Positions 11,341 through 24,344 of a stretch of 64,000 nt of DNA are shown here, piece by piece. The stretch covers positions 11,747,001 to 11,811,000 of the forward strand of contig NC_060114.1 of assembly GCF_021155765.1 (NCBI RefSeq). The letters are read 5' to 3'. Numbering within the stretch: the first letter of the stretch is position 1; every line of letters begins with the position of its first letter. A program made the position numbers and the translations under genes. Below the pieces are notes generated by a model. It did no database searches. It had not been told where the DNA came from and saw only the letters and a program-made list of their open reading frames with translations. Origin of the DNA: Diprion similis (lineage: Eukaryota > Arthropoda > Insecta > Hymenoptera > Diprionidae).

Positions 11341-11618
11341 TGACGTCAGTGGACGTCACTTAACAAGTGGGAGTGTATGGAAGTAGCCTCTGGGAACGGT
11401 TGGTTTTCGGTCGACGTTCCGTAGTCGGTCTCGAAGTTGAAGAAAAATCTGAACCGAGGTGACCGAGAGGCTGGCGAGTCGTTTCGCGGGACAGCTATGT
11501 AGACTAGGGGAAAACAATTTTCTGTGTTAGTTTACACGTGGTGGTACGTTATGAGCGCGTTATGTACGTGGAAAATCACCGAAAACAAGTTGCGCATGCC
11601 CCGCGCCCGATGACGTCA
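11341..11618. promoter_or_regulatory. Cluster of cAMP-response elements in a GC-rich islet
   Basis: Two perfect palindromic CREs (TGACGTCA) lie at 11341-11348 and 11611-11618, with a half-conserved GACGTCAC at 11352-11359 and an E-box CACGTG at 11535-11540. CREs are bound by CREB/ATF/AP-1-type bZIP factors. The block sits at the junction of GC-rich DNA and the long AT-rich region and has the look of a promoter. Which gene it serves is unknown; Mef2 (plus strand) is the closest plus-strand gene known in the window. Confidence 0.45.
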
Positions 11619-14600
11619 TGAAAATTGTGGTTTTGATCAAACTCCTAGCTCGTTGATCATGGTTGTTCTTTTTTTTTCTTCTAATTTCTTTATTTTTTTA
11701 TTATATTTATTATTTTTTTGCTTCTCCGTATCCTAAATTACACACACACACACACACATACATCGTCCACGAAAAAATATATCCATATATATATATATAT
11801 ATATATATATGCATATACACGTATACGTACATACGTAATATATAATACATATATTCGCAAGGTGTATACAACGATATATGCTGTACGACGTACGCGTATA
11901 CACACACACAAATAAATATATATGTATAAACACATAATATACACGGGTTTGAATATATGTAAAAAAAAAAACAAAAACACACTCGCACATACAGTTCGAA
12001 CATGTTGACGTACAAAGTGAAATAAAATTAAGAGAAAAAATAAATAAATAAATAATAATAATAACAACAACAACAACAACAACAATAATAAAGCTGGTGT
12101 TAAGTTTTTGTTTTCTGTTTTTAATTACAAATATTATTATATACACATGAAAGAAAGATTAAAAGTCGAGAGGATAATATTGTGCACCAATAATACCAGA
12201 GGAGAATTTGCGACGGAGAGAATCGATCCTCGTTCAATATTCGTGAGTATTATTTATTATTTACCACATTTTATACGCAAGATGTGTGTGTGTGTGTGTG
12301 TGTATGGTACATTCCTCTGCATTTCTATACGTAAATGCGCGTATATTTACATGAATGTATATATTATCATCGCCTCGGACACGGATACCGCATGTCCGCT
12401 TCTCCGTGCAATTTTTCTCGATTCTCGGGATACATCGTGGTAACAATTATATTATAACGCATGCATTGTTCGTATGGTGGACCTTTTCACGCGACGGCGT
12501 CGTCGGCTCTCGTACCGATCCTTCGACGTTGTCGTCGTCGTCGTCGTCGCAGACATGTTGTATCGTGTTGGAACGACGACATGGCCTTCACACATACGTA
12601 CGCGTGACATTGAGTTTCCTTTTCGGTAGAGAGCGAAAATAACGCTTATTGCCTGATACGAGAGAAAAAATTGAACGTCGGCGAAAAAATAGGCGGGAAA
12701 AACGAAAACTGGAAAATAAATCGCCTCGATTATTCTTCTGGATTATCGATGCAATGCGGCAATTCTAATTTTTACTAACAATATGTACCCCAAGTCACAT
12801 GTGTTGTCGCGATGCTGAATATTGTTGCATCGAGACCTACCTCAGTTGGTCATAAATTTACCAAGTCAAACAACAAATTCAGCCGCACAAGTTCTCTTAT
12901 TTTCACGCGCATTCATACATGCTAGCGACTACAAGTTACATGTCTCGTATGCGCATAAGAAAACAACTTCGGGCTTTGTATGTCGATTGATTTTTAGCAC
13001 CGAACGAGACTTTCCTGCTAAAGATGAAACGTCGTCGCTTACCGAATGTTTCTCACCTTATTTCTCAAAGTATTATACACATTCGCGTGGAAGAATTTTA
13101 ATATCGTCACCGTTACTCGCAGTACAGCTGAGCAGCGATGCATTCTATTATATACTAGTTTTGTTGATTGGAAACTGGTCGTATTTTTTTTTCTCATTAT
13201 TACGCCGAGAGCGCGAATTTGTTCGTGTACTTGACTCCTCGACAGTGTTTACTTTGCCTCTGGCCTCTGTTTGCCACCGTACTAAATATTGTTTACAATG
13301 CATCGTATGATTTATCTCCCTCGTATCCCTCGTTCTCCATAATTTTATGGCTTCTCTTTATTCTTTTTTTCTACTTCCCACCCTTTCGTCATACTATCCC
13401 ATGAAATAACAGCGCAACGTAGCTAATTTATTCTCGGAGTACATGTCAGTCTCAGAATTTTGTTCGATCTTACTTTCTGACCCTTCTCCGGTCGATATCG
13501 GTTACATATTATTCATTCGTTGAGTTTGAACCCCAGCGTTGGATGAATTTCTAAAAGTTCTCTTCTATCACATTGCGACGAACCCGGAGACGGGCATTGA
13601 ATCCGATCGAACCAATCGTCGAATTCAGGTTGTCGATACAACGTCAAAAGTGAATTTGTATTCTGCTGCGAATCAGTTCCGACGTCTGAAACTTGGAGAA
13701 AAATTTAGTCTTTAGAATCTGACTATTCATTTGGCCTGCTCAAGATGCTTCACATCGAAAAGTAATTTTCTTTTCCGTCTTATCTTATTTTCTGTCTGGT
13801 CAGTCGACCAACTAAACCCATTATTTCAGATTTTAAGTTTAAGCATAATTGACGGTTCGGTAAGCCCAAGGTTTCCGCGATGGTGATTCAGAGTTGACGA
13901 TCTGGAAAGAGTTGAGGTAATTTTTTTTTGCGATGGATGTGCGAATAGATGTTTATCAGTTAATTTATAACACGGTATTAAATTTACTTTACCTGTTCAT
14001 TTGTTTTGTAATCAAGATGTTCGTTTACTTCTTCTTTTTTTTCCTCTCTTCACCTTTTTCCTCTTTTTTTTTTTTTTACCGTCATTGGCGTTGTTGCCGT
14101 CATTATTATCATTATTATTATTCGGGCTTTATACTTATTGTTTTTTTTTTCTTGTTTTTTTTTTTTTCAAACTTCATTACTTTATTTATTTTAAACGAAC
14201 GTGGCCGCCGTCGCCACCTAGAATCGAGCTTTCAAGGCTCTTTCGAAAGCTCCTCTACTCAAACATCCGTCGATAAAGAAGAACACTGGCTCTATGTAAT
14301 CAGTTTACGAGATGAGTGCGAAAATGTGGTGCTCACGGGTAATTCGCGCTATAGTAAAACCCCGATTTTTTGGTGCGACGATTGTTTAATTTTTATTTTA
14401 TTTTTTTTGTTACTTATTCAAAAAAAATTCTTATACATTGTTATTTTGGATTGTTTTTTTTTTTTTTTTTTTCATCTCTCTCTTTCGGTAGTTCAGGATC
14501 CAGAACGAAATTTCACATTTTGCTTATATCTTCTAAAACGCTTGCGATGCTCTTTTATATTATCACACCTAATTACACATTTGGCTTGCAATTCTATTTG

Positions 14601-17600
14601 TAAGGAAAAACAACAAATACTAAGTAGTTGTTTCAAGTTATTTTAGTCTAAATACTTTAATATTCATATCCGTTCCTTGACGATAACTTGGCGGAAACAA
14701 AACGTAGATAAAACATCTTATCCCAAGTCCAACGGTTAAAAATTGGAAATTAACAACCGGAAGTTATAATAGCATAACGTTTTTCGATATGGAAAAGAAA
14801 AAAAAAAAAAAAAAAAGAATTGCAGTCTCATGACAAAGTTTCGAATCTTAGAGAAAGAAAAATGCAAAAAAAAAAGAAGAAAAAGAATAACAAACAAACA
14901 ACAACACAATAGGTATATCGTGTTTGATAATTTTGTATATATGGTGTAGATTAGATACAGCGGTAATCGTCAAGTTTTCTTGAATACATTTTCATTTATT
15001 CGTTAATTGGAAAATTACATTTTTACAGCAGGTATTTATTCCTTTTCGATTTTTATACTCATGTTTATCGTAATATATACATATAGAGATTTTAATGCTG
15101 AAAATTTTCAATCGCAGCGTTGTTTTAGTTGTTTCTCTTACATATGAATGGTTTTCATAATCATTACCTTAACGATGAATGAAAATAATGATAATAATTT
15201 GACAACTTTCACATCGTCGAACCGAATTCAAAGACGGACGAGTATTTTTTCACGGTCTTCAAGTTTTTTTATACCCTATAATACACGATGAGATTGAAAA
15301 AAAGAAGGACAAAACTCGAGAAGTGCATAATACACTTGTGTATGTGTGTGAAAAGCAGATAAAAAAAAAAAAAAAAAAAAAGGCTGATTTATTGCCGTCC
15401 TCGTGTATGGCACACGTATCGGTATATACTATACATATAGTGTATTCCATACAAAGACTACACGACGTCGATGATAATACACGAGGCTGAAACGAGCAGC
15501 CAGAATTATCAGCCAAACGGTTTAATGCTTATTCAAATGAGGTAGTCAAGACCGAAATCCAAAATTTTACGAATACCATGAAAATTGAACTGCATTTTTA
15601 TATTTTCGAAAAAATTTAACATATCTGTCTGGTAAGTTTGGTTGCTAGCTTCATCTTCAGCTTCATTGATAATACGTGATAAATACACGCGAACGCATTT
15701 CGGTTGATTGGTAAATCGGGGTGAGGAGGACACTGGCTGGTTATATATGTGTTACAAAATACTTTTACACACATGCACTATACAGGTATAGACGCGATGA
15801 TGATGGTTCATAGCTGTTTGTGCACGTTACGTAATTATTTTGTGTTGTATTATGCGCTCTGTACATCATCGTAAATACGTACGCTCGTATGTGAGGCGGA
15901 AGAAAATAAATAAAAACTTCTTAACACACGTTTATCAAATAATCACGTGTCCATAGACGCTAGGTGATCTTCTCTGACAAAAAACCTAGACCTTGCTGAT
16001 CAAATATCGCGATAACGGGCAATAATGCCTGTTCCATAACAATGCAAGAGCAGTAGCACCAACAGCAGAAGCATGGCGTTATATCTCTTCCGACAATCGA
16101 AGAAGAAGACTAAGACGAAAGAGGTGGAAGAAAAAGAAGGAGGAGGAGGAGCAGGAGGAATAGAAGAATATACATGCTATTCAAACTACGGGAAAACATG
16201 CAGCACAAAGCTCGGTCGGCAAGCAAGCCCGTGACCTAAAATTGATTTTTTTATTACCTTTCAACTGGCAGCAGGTTAAGTTCGCGTTCAACCCGATTGT
16301 ACAGATTGCAATGTACGCCATTGGCTCGATCCTCCACCTCTTCTTCTTCTTCGTCGTCTTATTCTTATTTTTCTTTTTCTTCTGCTGTAATACATCTGAA
16401 GGAATTTCGCCCTGCAATATGTAACCATAAGCTATGACGATGGGGGAAGTACAAGTATAACAATTTGGACTGTTTCCGGTCGTGACCGTCAGGAAATGAC
16501 AATTTTTAGATATCTATGATTTGATCCTATCTCACATTTTCCAGCTTAACAGCTTTTCGTGTTTTCAAAAAAGGAGCTGTTTTATCGCAGAAACTCGATC
16601 TTCCTTCGCGTATTTATGCGGTTATATACGCTTCACTCATTACTTCAAATACCATCGATCCTTCGCGTTTCATCTCTGCCAGGCTCTGCGCAATATGCAG
16701 AATAAGATAAGAGGCGATCCTTCTTTTTAAATGCAGCCAGTGAAAGAGAAGCGGCATGGATAAAACGAGCTGATTTATCAGCTCCTTTGATTTCAGTTAT
16801 ATTCAAACATTTTAACTGTATAATAAAGTGTCTAACTCTGACATATGATTAAATCTTGTGCAGATTTGTAAGCTTTCATTTCTCTTCTCTGTTCGTTAAT
16901 TTGAAATATGTATATAAAATGATGATAATAATGTCTGGATAATCAGTGAGACGTAAAAATTGATTACTATAGAATGAAAAGTAGAGGAAGTTGAACTTTT
17001 TGGATATAGTGAAAGTAGGGTATAGTATGTCTAACTGTACGGTATAACAAAGCTTTAATGAACAATTTGTGATTCTTCCACACTCATTGAATACAATTAT
17101 GTACAGTAATGTTCATTAATCGGTTCCTAGTGGCTCACTATATTTTTTTTTTTTTTGTTCGAATAAAAACTGGACAGAGTTTCCTTTCTAACCAAATTCT
17201 ATACGCCAATGACTATAACGACGCAACTAACAGGAAAAACAAACGATAACTTGATCATGAACACACAAAATTTTCATAGAAAGAAAACTCGTTTTCAGTT
17301 TTGATACCGATAAAATATAGTTAGCCACTAGAATGGCGCCCATTAATGAACATTATTGAACATCCATCGAAGAATTAGAGACAATATTCTGACGATTAAA
17401 ATGATACGCGAAAGAATGAGGACAAAGAATGTATGTTTCTCCTTCTATCATCATCATTCCTTTGCAATACAGTTTATAAACATCCAAGTTTGGCGATTAT
17501 TATCGTCGAGATAGTAAAATTTTGAAGAAGCGGTCCTTGGGGGGGGGGGGGGGGGGGGTGTCGTGGGTCGTTCGCGTAACAGATTCATTGTACACCTGCA

Positions 17601-17800
17601 CTCGGCAGGCGGCTTTCTCAGTCTCTCTGTTTTCTCTCCCCATCTCTCCGTCTACGTAACAACAATCTACAAGGTGCAAAAGTTGTTCGACATTCATGCA
17701 CAGCGAATGGTCTGATTGTTCATACGGCTGTGCTGGTTTTGTTACGACTTTGAAGGGAGAGAGAAAGAGAGATAGAGAGAGAGACTAAGAGAGAATTAAA
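11619..17800. other. Long non-coding AT-rich stretch with microsatellites
   Basis: No supported exon. Holds (AC)n at about 11742-11757, (AT)n at about 11786-11810, (GT)n near 12287, a (GTC)n block near 12528-12550, several poly(T) and poly(A) runs (for example 14456-14472, 14799-14815 and 15361-15380) and a 20-nt G run at 17539-17558. Open frames here are translations of T-rich or simple sequence. Best read as a 5' intron or upstream DNA of Mef2. Confidence 0.5.
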
Positions 17801-17812
17801 CCGCCACCGCGT

Positions 17813-17838
17813 GGCACGTGGCGACAGGACCACGTGCC
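17813..17838. promoter_or_regulatory. Paired CACGTG E-boxes in a perfect 9-bp inverted repeat
   Basis: GGCACGTGG (17813-17821) and CCACGTGCC (17830-17838) are exact reverse complements separated by 8 bp. CACGTG is the site of Myc/Max, USF, MITF-type and CLK/CYC bHLH dimers. The pair lies in a GC-rich islet (about 17800-18060) flanked by (GA)n and (CT)n tracts. Confidence 0.45.
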
Positions 17839-17879
17839 TCAGTTCATTCGTGCGTCACGCTCCTCCTCTCCCTCTTCTC

Positions 17880-17894
17880 TTCCGCCCTCTCGAG

Positions 17895-17930
<36 letters not shown>

Positions 17931-17932
17931 TG
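17880..17932. repeat. (CT)n microsatellite
   Basis: Interrupted CT dinucleotide tract immediately after the paired E-boxes. In insect promoters such GA/CT tracts can bind GAGA factor; that role here is inference. Confidence 0.8.
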
Positions 17933-18099
17933 CCGGCCAGCAGGGCACATCCCGTATCGATCATGGGTGGCCATGATCGTCGTTACCATGGCAAGGTGGA
18001 AAACAACGTCTTATACCCCGCTGCCGCTGCATGCACCAGCTCACCCGAGGAGGACGAGAATGAGCGGCAAGAAGGCGAAGAAGAAAATCAAAATTCGGA

Positions 18100-19900
18100 T
18101 TGATTAATATGGAGCAGCGCGGAAGATTGTTCGATCCCGATTATCTCTTCTCTCGTAACCATACATCCTTGGATCATTATTCGCTGGATATATTTGTATT
18201 CAGCTTTACTCTGATTTCGCAATCAGATTAAACGAGTAAATTTTTTTACGCCTTTCGTCAAGCAAAATGGTGGTGTACATTATACCTATAGTCACGGTAT
18301 TTACCGACTGCGGTTAATTTTTTTCACTTATCTTGATAAGAATATCAATGAAAATTTTTTATTTTACCCCAGCAGTTATGTCGGGAATACATTTTCACTG
18401 GTCTGACCTTTATATTTTCTCGCGTGACGCAAAAAAAAGTTTTTACATATTTTTCTTCCTCGTTACATCGTGTTGAATTACTTTGAAAATGTTGACTTTT
18501 TCACGTCAGTTGTGCGTAGGCTTCGATAATGGTTATAAAAAAAAAAGAGAGAGAAAAAACAGTGAAATTTTACTCCGCCGGTAAAGAGTGATCGTAGCAT
18601 CCTCTTAAACACTCGTTATTCCGTGTGTAAATGGAATGGAAAATTTTCAACTTTTCGAACATTTCGACGACAATGGGAAAAAGACACGACACATTTCTCT
18701 AACGAATCGCATTTATTTCATGATGAGAAAATTGATGATTTTTACGTCTTTATGGAAACCTTTAGTAATTGCACGTTAACTGACAATGAATTATTTCACG
18801 AATGAGGTATATAATATGTATCTTACGATTACGTAATTTATTATATACAAACTTCGACCCAATTTCCGCAAGTTTACTTCTCCTTTCTACTACATAGGTA
18901 CCATTTACATGTAACATAAACTATCTTATGTGTTCTTATTTATTTTCACTATGCATCACCGTAGCGCGCAGTTTTTTGCCTCTCCTCGCGACAAGCAAAA
19001 CGACATGCCGCTGCTGTTGCTGCTGCTGCATGTACGTATGTACGTAGTCAAGCATTATACAAATACCCACACAACGGCATGTGTACATACACATACATGT
19101 ATCGTGATCCCTGATCTCAAGAGCTGCGATGAACCACAGGAAACCGTTAAATTCTCAGCTTCGGCTGGCATTTGTGCACTCACGAAAGTGAAACACAAGT
19201 ATTTCTTATCTCTTCTTGTTTTTTTTTTTTTTTTTTTTTATCTTTTCTTTACCACCCCCACCCCCCGCCCTCATTTTTCTTCTCTTCGTGTGCGGTTTGT
19301 ATATACTGATACAACTTACCAAACAGTGCTCGATAATTTCAAAGTTTGCTTATCGCGGTTTTATGATAATGTTTCATGATTTACGTGCAGAAAAAAACGA
19401 AGGTAGATAAATATATACATATATATTTGAGAAAAAAATTGCAGAAAAAAAAAAAAAAACCATTTCCATCTGCAATGAATAATAATTATACGACGAATGT
19501 TTTATATTACAGTGTATATATAGACATTAAACATCCGTCTAATTATTATTCATTGCAGATTGGATTTTTTTTTTTTTTTTTATACATATATATACACCTT
19601 TTTACATCTCTTGTTTTGTCGACTATGTGTACGAATGTATTATACATAATTAATCCTATAGAGAAAAGAAATTTCATCTAGGTATGGCTAATTGATATGC
19701 CTATAGATATTATAGTTCAATAGATGATGATGATGTTGTGATATAGATGAATAGCGTCGATATTTTGTAAATCCTGTACAGAAACCCACCGCACGCACCT
19801 ACTACCATAATCCATAAAAGAGACAGAGATGTAAGAAGGTTTTTTCGTACGGGATAAACAGATACGTGATGCCACCTCATAATCGGCGGATTCCCAGCGT
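18100..19900. other. AT-rich non-coding stretch
   Basis: Nothing identifiable beyond poly(T) near 19219-19239 and 19566-19580, and a poly(A) run near 19445-19460. No exon supported on either strand. Confidence 0.45.
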
Positions 19901-19919
19901 ATAAAGCGAACATCGGTTC

Positions 19920-20420
19920 AACCGGGCTGCCGCCGAGGAGGAACGCAAGTACGGCTCAGTCGTCACCGTCGCTGATCTCGACGGGGGAGAGAGAAAGAGA
20001 GAAAGAAAGAAAAAGAGAGAGAGAGAGAGAGGTGTGTGTGGCACAGAGGAGAACGAGAACGAGAGCATCGAGGCGGGCGTGTGGCCGCGAGGAGATGGAG
20101 GGGGAAGTTGGGGGAGGGGGAGGGGAAGGGGGGAGGACGCCGCGACGCCGGGCGTCCGATGATCGCGCCTTAAAAGGTTCGACGCCGCACGCGCCCAACA
20201 GCTGTCTGCCCGCGCGCCGCGCCGACCCCTTGTGCGTCTCCTGGCACAGTCCTGCACACGGACTCTCGGGTGTCGCGTTTCATCGTCGGCCGAAGAGACG
20301 GAAGAGAGAGAGAGAGAGAGAGAGAGAAAAAAGAAAGAGGGAAAGAGAGAAACTAGCGCGCGAGCAGACGACGATGACGACGAAGAAGAAGGAGGAGAAG
20401 AAGAATCAGAAGCATGAGCA
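19920..20420. promoter_or_regulatory. GC-rich islet with an SRF CArG box and a CAGCTG E-box
   Basis: Framed by GA-rich tracts (about 19984-20034 and 20301-20345). It contains a perfect CArG box CCTTAAAAGG at 20168-20177 and a CAGCTG E-box at 20199-20204, 21 bp further on. CArG boxes bind SRF (Blistered in flies) and CAGCTG is a common myogenic bHLH site. The paired arrangement is known from muscle gene enhancers. Position far upstream of Mef2 makes a Mef2 enhancer or promoter plausible (inference). Long frames on both strands here are artefacts of GC-rich purine tracts. Confidence 0.4.
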
Positions 20421-20449
20421 CAGGGTTTCGCATTTCGCGGTTTTTTCAT

Positions 20450-22370
20450 CTAGAGTTTGCGCCCCAGGGGCAAGGGTCACCTTCAGGTTTGAATCACCGC
20501 GTTAACGCTGCCCTCCTTCTCCCCTTCTCTCCCCTCTCCCCCAATCTTCGACTTGGCTCAATTTCATGCTTGTACTTAACTCCAATTCACAAACTTATCG
20601 TACCTTCATGCCACATATGAAGAAGATACGAACGGATTTTCAAATCGTATTGAAAGATGTTCGGTATTAGTAGTTTTTTGACTACTATGTACCCTTTTTT
20701 TTTTTTTCATCCCATTATGCGCGAGGTTTCGGATTACGTTCTCGTTCGAACCGTGATTCTTCGTCAACGTTTATCTCTATCTGTCTGTTTATCTATCATC
20801 ATCCGCCAACGTTAACATCGAATCTCGTTCATCCATCCCAGTGGTTCGAGTCGACGGTGCGAACTGCCGTTTTTGCGATCTGCCTCGTGATCCTCGTTCC
20901 ACTTATCAGCCTTTTCGATGTCGGGGATAACTTTCGTTTCCGTTGCTCTTTCTTTGGTTTCTTTCTTAATTCATCGCGTGTTTTTTTTTTTTTTTTTTTT
21001 TTCTTTCACGTATACGATGTCGAATTGACTGAATGACTGACTGAATTTTATACCGCAAAAAAACTTTTTACGACTATGTATAGCGGTGGATGTATTCGAA
21101 AAATCCTTTCCGAACGTTGTATTGTTCAGTTTTTATAGACAGGATTTTTTTTTCCGTTCGGAAAGTCATTCGATCTGAACTATTTCAAAATTCTTTTTAA
21201 TTGATTTTTGTTGTACGCATGATATCTGCACGGATATCAATATTTTTATACGTCAGTTTGTGCTTTCTCACAGGTAATACAATTTCTATGTGAGGTATGG
21301 TATGTATGTACAGTGGCGTGCGTGAAATGACGTCAAACGGCGGTATATACGCGGTGACCTCAGCTGCGGTTTGAACCGGAAAACTCTGATACAACCCCGT
21401 GCTTCGCAAGCTTCTCCATCGTTGATATTTCTTCGATGTTGAAGTAGGTATATTCAAAAGAGATAGGAAAGGGGTCAATTTATGCGTCACATCATCATCG
21501 TGTCATATCACTATACTGTCATCGTGTCGTGTCGTCACGTGGTATCTGTGTTACGTGTGCAGTTCCGAGAAAAATTCATATAAGCACGTCATTTTTCTAC
21601 TATAGCAAGAGTTCAATTTTTACCGCTTCGTTTCCGTACACATTATTATACACCGCGGTCAAAACTGACCTAGACACTGGACTGACTATTTTGAGGACTT
21701 GATTCCGGGTTTAGAGCAGCGTTGGCGAAGTCAAGTGTATAGGTATATGGTCAAAAATATCATTGACTGGTAAATTTCTACGATTATAGAACCGCACGGC
21801 TCAGCATGTAGTCCAGATTCATTATTTACCGTAAAAATATCAACTCTAATCAATCAGAGTAAATCTATGAAACACACCATTCATCGATCTCATGATGTGG
21901 AAAAGCAGGGAACAGAGTGTCCTATACTCAAAGTAAAAAACCCACTAGAACTAAAGTTTATCTCGTATATTCTTCCAGCCTTATATCAAACTTCTATATC
22001 CATTCATCCATCCATCTCTGCACCCCGCGGTGATGATGTTGAGCTTCGCCTTAAGGCAGTAGAATACGAGGATCGGACCAAACTCATAAGGCAAACCGAA
22101 TCCTCGCGTGTCGATATCACCCTATCGTGTCCCGTGGTAACGGTCGCGAAGCCAGAGATTGGTCGAAACAACAAACAAGTAATAGGCTATGTAGGTACGT
22201 AGAGATACGTCTAGAACATCGGACTGTATACCGCATTCGGCCAAAATTTAACGCACGTTGTATACCGGAGTTAAGAAATTGGTCCCCAAAGGGAAACGAA
22301 CCATGAGAAACAGAGAAGGGTCGGGTTCCCCTTGTCGTTTTATAGGTGCAACGTGTGCTTTTCACTGACT
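20450..22370. other. Non-coding stretch, no feature identified
   Basis: Mixed composition with a C/T-rich patch near 20515-20545, poly(T) near 20695-20708 and 20980-21002. Several short frames have no splice support or recognisable domain. Confidence 0.4.
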
Positions 22371-22379
22371 TTTCTTACC

Positions 22380-22580
22380 GTCGAGATGCCGACGGTGGAC
22401 CAGAAGTGCTGCACCATGGTCGAGGGGCGGTGGGGGTGGACCAGGACGCAGATGGAAGTGGGGCGATTCCAAACCCAAACGGCACCAGCCGCTGCCGATG
22501 GTGATGGTCTTGCTGCTGCACCGCACCGGGACCATGCAGCGCTGCAGCATCGCCGCCACCCCACACGTGGCCCCAACATG
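22380..22580. other. Isolated GC-rich islet, open on both strands
   Basis: About 200 bp of GC-rich sequence in AT-rich surroundings is open in several frames on both strands. It includes a CACGTG E-box at about 22563-22568 and an imperfect hairpin formed by TGCTGCA and TGCAGCA. No product is recognised and no clear splice pair flanks it. It could be a non-coding exon, an enhancer or a lineage-specific short exon. Confidence 0.25.
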
Positions 22581-22599
22581 TGTTTTTCAACCTCCTACT

Positions 22600-23820
22600 G
22601 AGATTATACTTGAAGGGACATGAGGACAACGGACGCATCGCGCGAGACTTCCCTCTCCCGTTATGCTTGTATTTTTTATGCCTCGATTGTCGGGGAGAGC
22701 GATTCGATTTTGGCTACAGGATCTCGAGAGAGAGCTTGGTTATCGACGTTCTTGACGTTGCATGCTCGATTCATCGATTCAATGGTTGATCTTATCAAGG
22801 ATTTGGTTCTCATAATTGTGTTGTGTCTTTCGCATACTTCGCTATGGTTGTTGGATACTTAATTTCGAATTATCAATGTCGTGATGAGGGAAAACGTTGG
22901 GCTTGAATCCTGATGGATTAACAATCGAGTTTCGATTCGAGGTACGTTTTTGAAGTGTAAATAAATGCGGAGGAATAAGTTTGATCGCGAAACTTGAATC
23001 TGGATTGCATCGGAACGAATTTCACGCAATTTTATCCTACTTGCTACAAGTACGAATGCTTTAAGGGGTTACATGGGTTTGAAAATTTCAAAAAGTTTAT
23101 GTTAAAAAAAATATATTTTTATCTAGTATTGACAGCATGTCAAGAATATATTTTCCCAAAGCTGCTTCAAGCCAATTGCAGTAAAAGTCTAGGAGAGAGA
23201 GTCTCGTTGAAATTTTCCACACATCTTCTAGGATTGGATTAACTAGTACTTGGACGAAGGTTTTTTTTTCTACTTTTCTTCGATCACAATTTATTTCACA
23301 AGGCAATATGTGGTGTAGATTTTACTGAAAATTGTACTTATTTGCATACAACTGTGATAAAAACTTAAATTTCAATTTTTTTTTTTTTTTTTTTATTGGC
23401 ATCATTCGTCCAAGTCACCCTTTTTCTTCAAATATTTGGAGCACTTTAAATGAGCCCCAACTTTATTCTGAATATCGTGCACTAAATCATATTCAATTCA
23501 AGTTGTACAAACTTCTGTAGGTGATGATTTTATTATTGCTACTGCAACGTTTATATTTTCACGATTTCAACACGATCTTTAACACCGTTGTGTATGGGTA
23601 AACAAAGATGAAATTTAGGTAAATATGTACAGTCATTGTCAGTGTAACGTGCCAAAAGTGTTCTTTTACTGTTCTGTTCTCCTACTGTAGAACAATGATG
23701 GCGCTGAATGCGGAAATTCATCATCACAAAATGTGACCGAAACGTTATCGTACCGAATGTATATAAAGGAAATTTCATGTAAAGCCAACCAACGTCTGAC
23801 CCACACCATTTTTGATTTTG
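22600..23820. other. AT-rich stretch without identified gene
   Basis: Nothing supported. A poly(T) run lies at about 23376-23395. The segment from 23065 has the look of degraded transposon sequence but I could not find its second terminus. Confidence 0.35.
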
Positions 23821-23823
23821 TTC

Positions 23824-24230
23824 AAAAATTATTTTTGCAATTGTTCCAACTCTGATATATAGTACCCTGAATTTGTTCGGTTTTTTTTTTTGTTCAAGTA
23901 ATTAATTATTCATAAATATTGAGAGTGATTTTAAAAAGAGCCTGTTTTTTAAATTCTCAAAAACTGTATTTTCTTTTCCAAACATTTCAAATAATATATT
24001 CTTCTAGCACTTTTGGAATTTTTAGACCGTTCAAAATGTCCGGGTCCGGTCACGAAAAGTTTGTTACAGAAAATACAGTTTCCGAGAATTTTTAGCAAAT
24101 TTCAAAAAAAAAAAAAGGTCCTTCTCAAAATGACTTTAAATATTCATGAATAATTGAACAGATGAATAAAAAATGTGAAAAAAATTCAGGGTACCGTTTC
24201 AGAGTTCAGAAAATTGCAGAAAAAATTTCA
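23824..24230. mobile_element. Palindromic (foldback) MITE-like element A
   Basis: A near-complete palindrome. The left arm (about 23824-24000) and the right arm (about 24060-24230) are reverse complements over roughly 170 nt with scattered mismatches; for example AGTACCCTGAATT near 23871 answers AATTCAGGGTACC near 24183. No coding capacity. Old, since the arms have diverged; no clear target duplication seen. Confidence 0.65.
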
Positions 24231-24299
24231 CTCAACACTTTTGCTCGAGTTCCCATTGAATTCCCCGTGAGTATTAAGTGATTTTTAATGATCTCAAAG

Positions 24300-24300
<1 letters not shown>

Positions 24301-24342
<42 letters not shown>
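24301..24342. repeat. (TA)n microsatellite
   Basis: Uninterrupted TA dinucleotide run of about 20 units abutting the left terminus of the next palindromic element. Confidence 0.9.

Positions 24343-24344
<2 letters not shown>

Noticed and set aside
13933..14646. 237-codon plus-strand frame
   Set aside because: Mostly Phe/Leu from poly(T) and TTATTA tracts; no domain and no coding bias.
20032..20505. 157-codon plus-strand frame rich in Arg/Glu/Lys
   Set aside because: Purine microsatellite translation; opposite strand is equally open.
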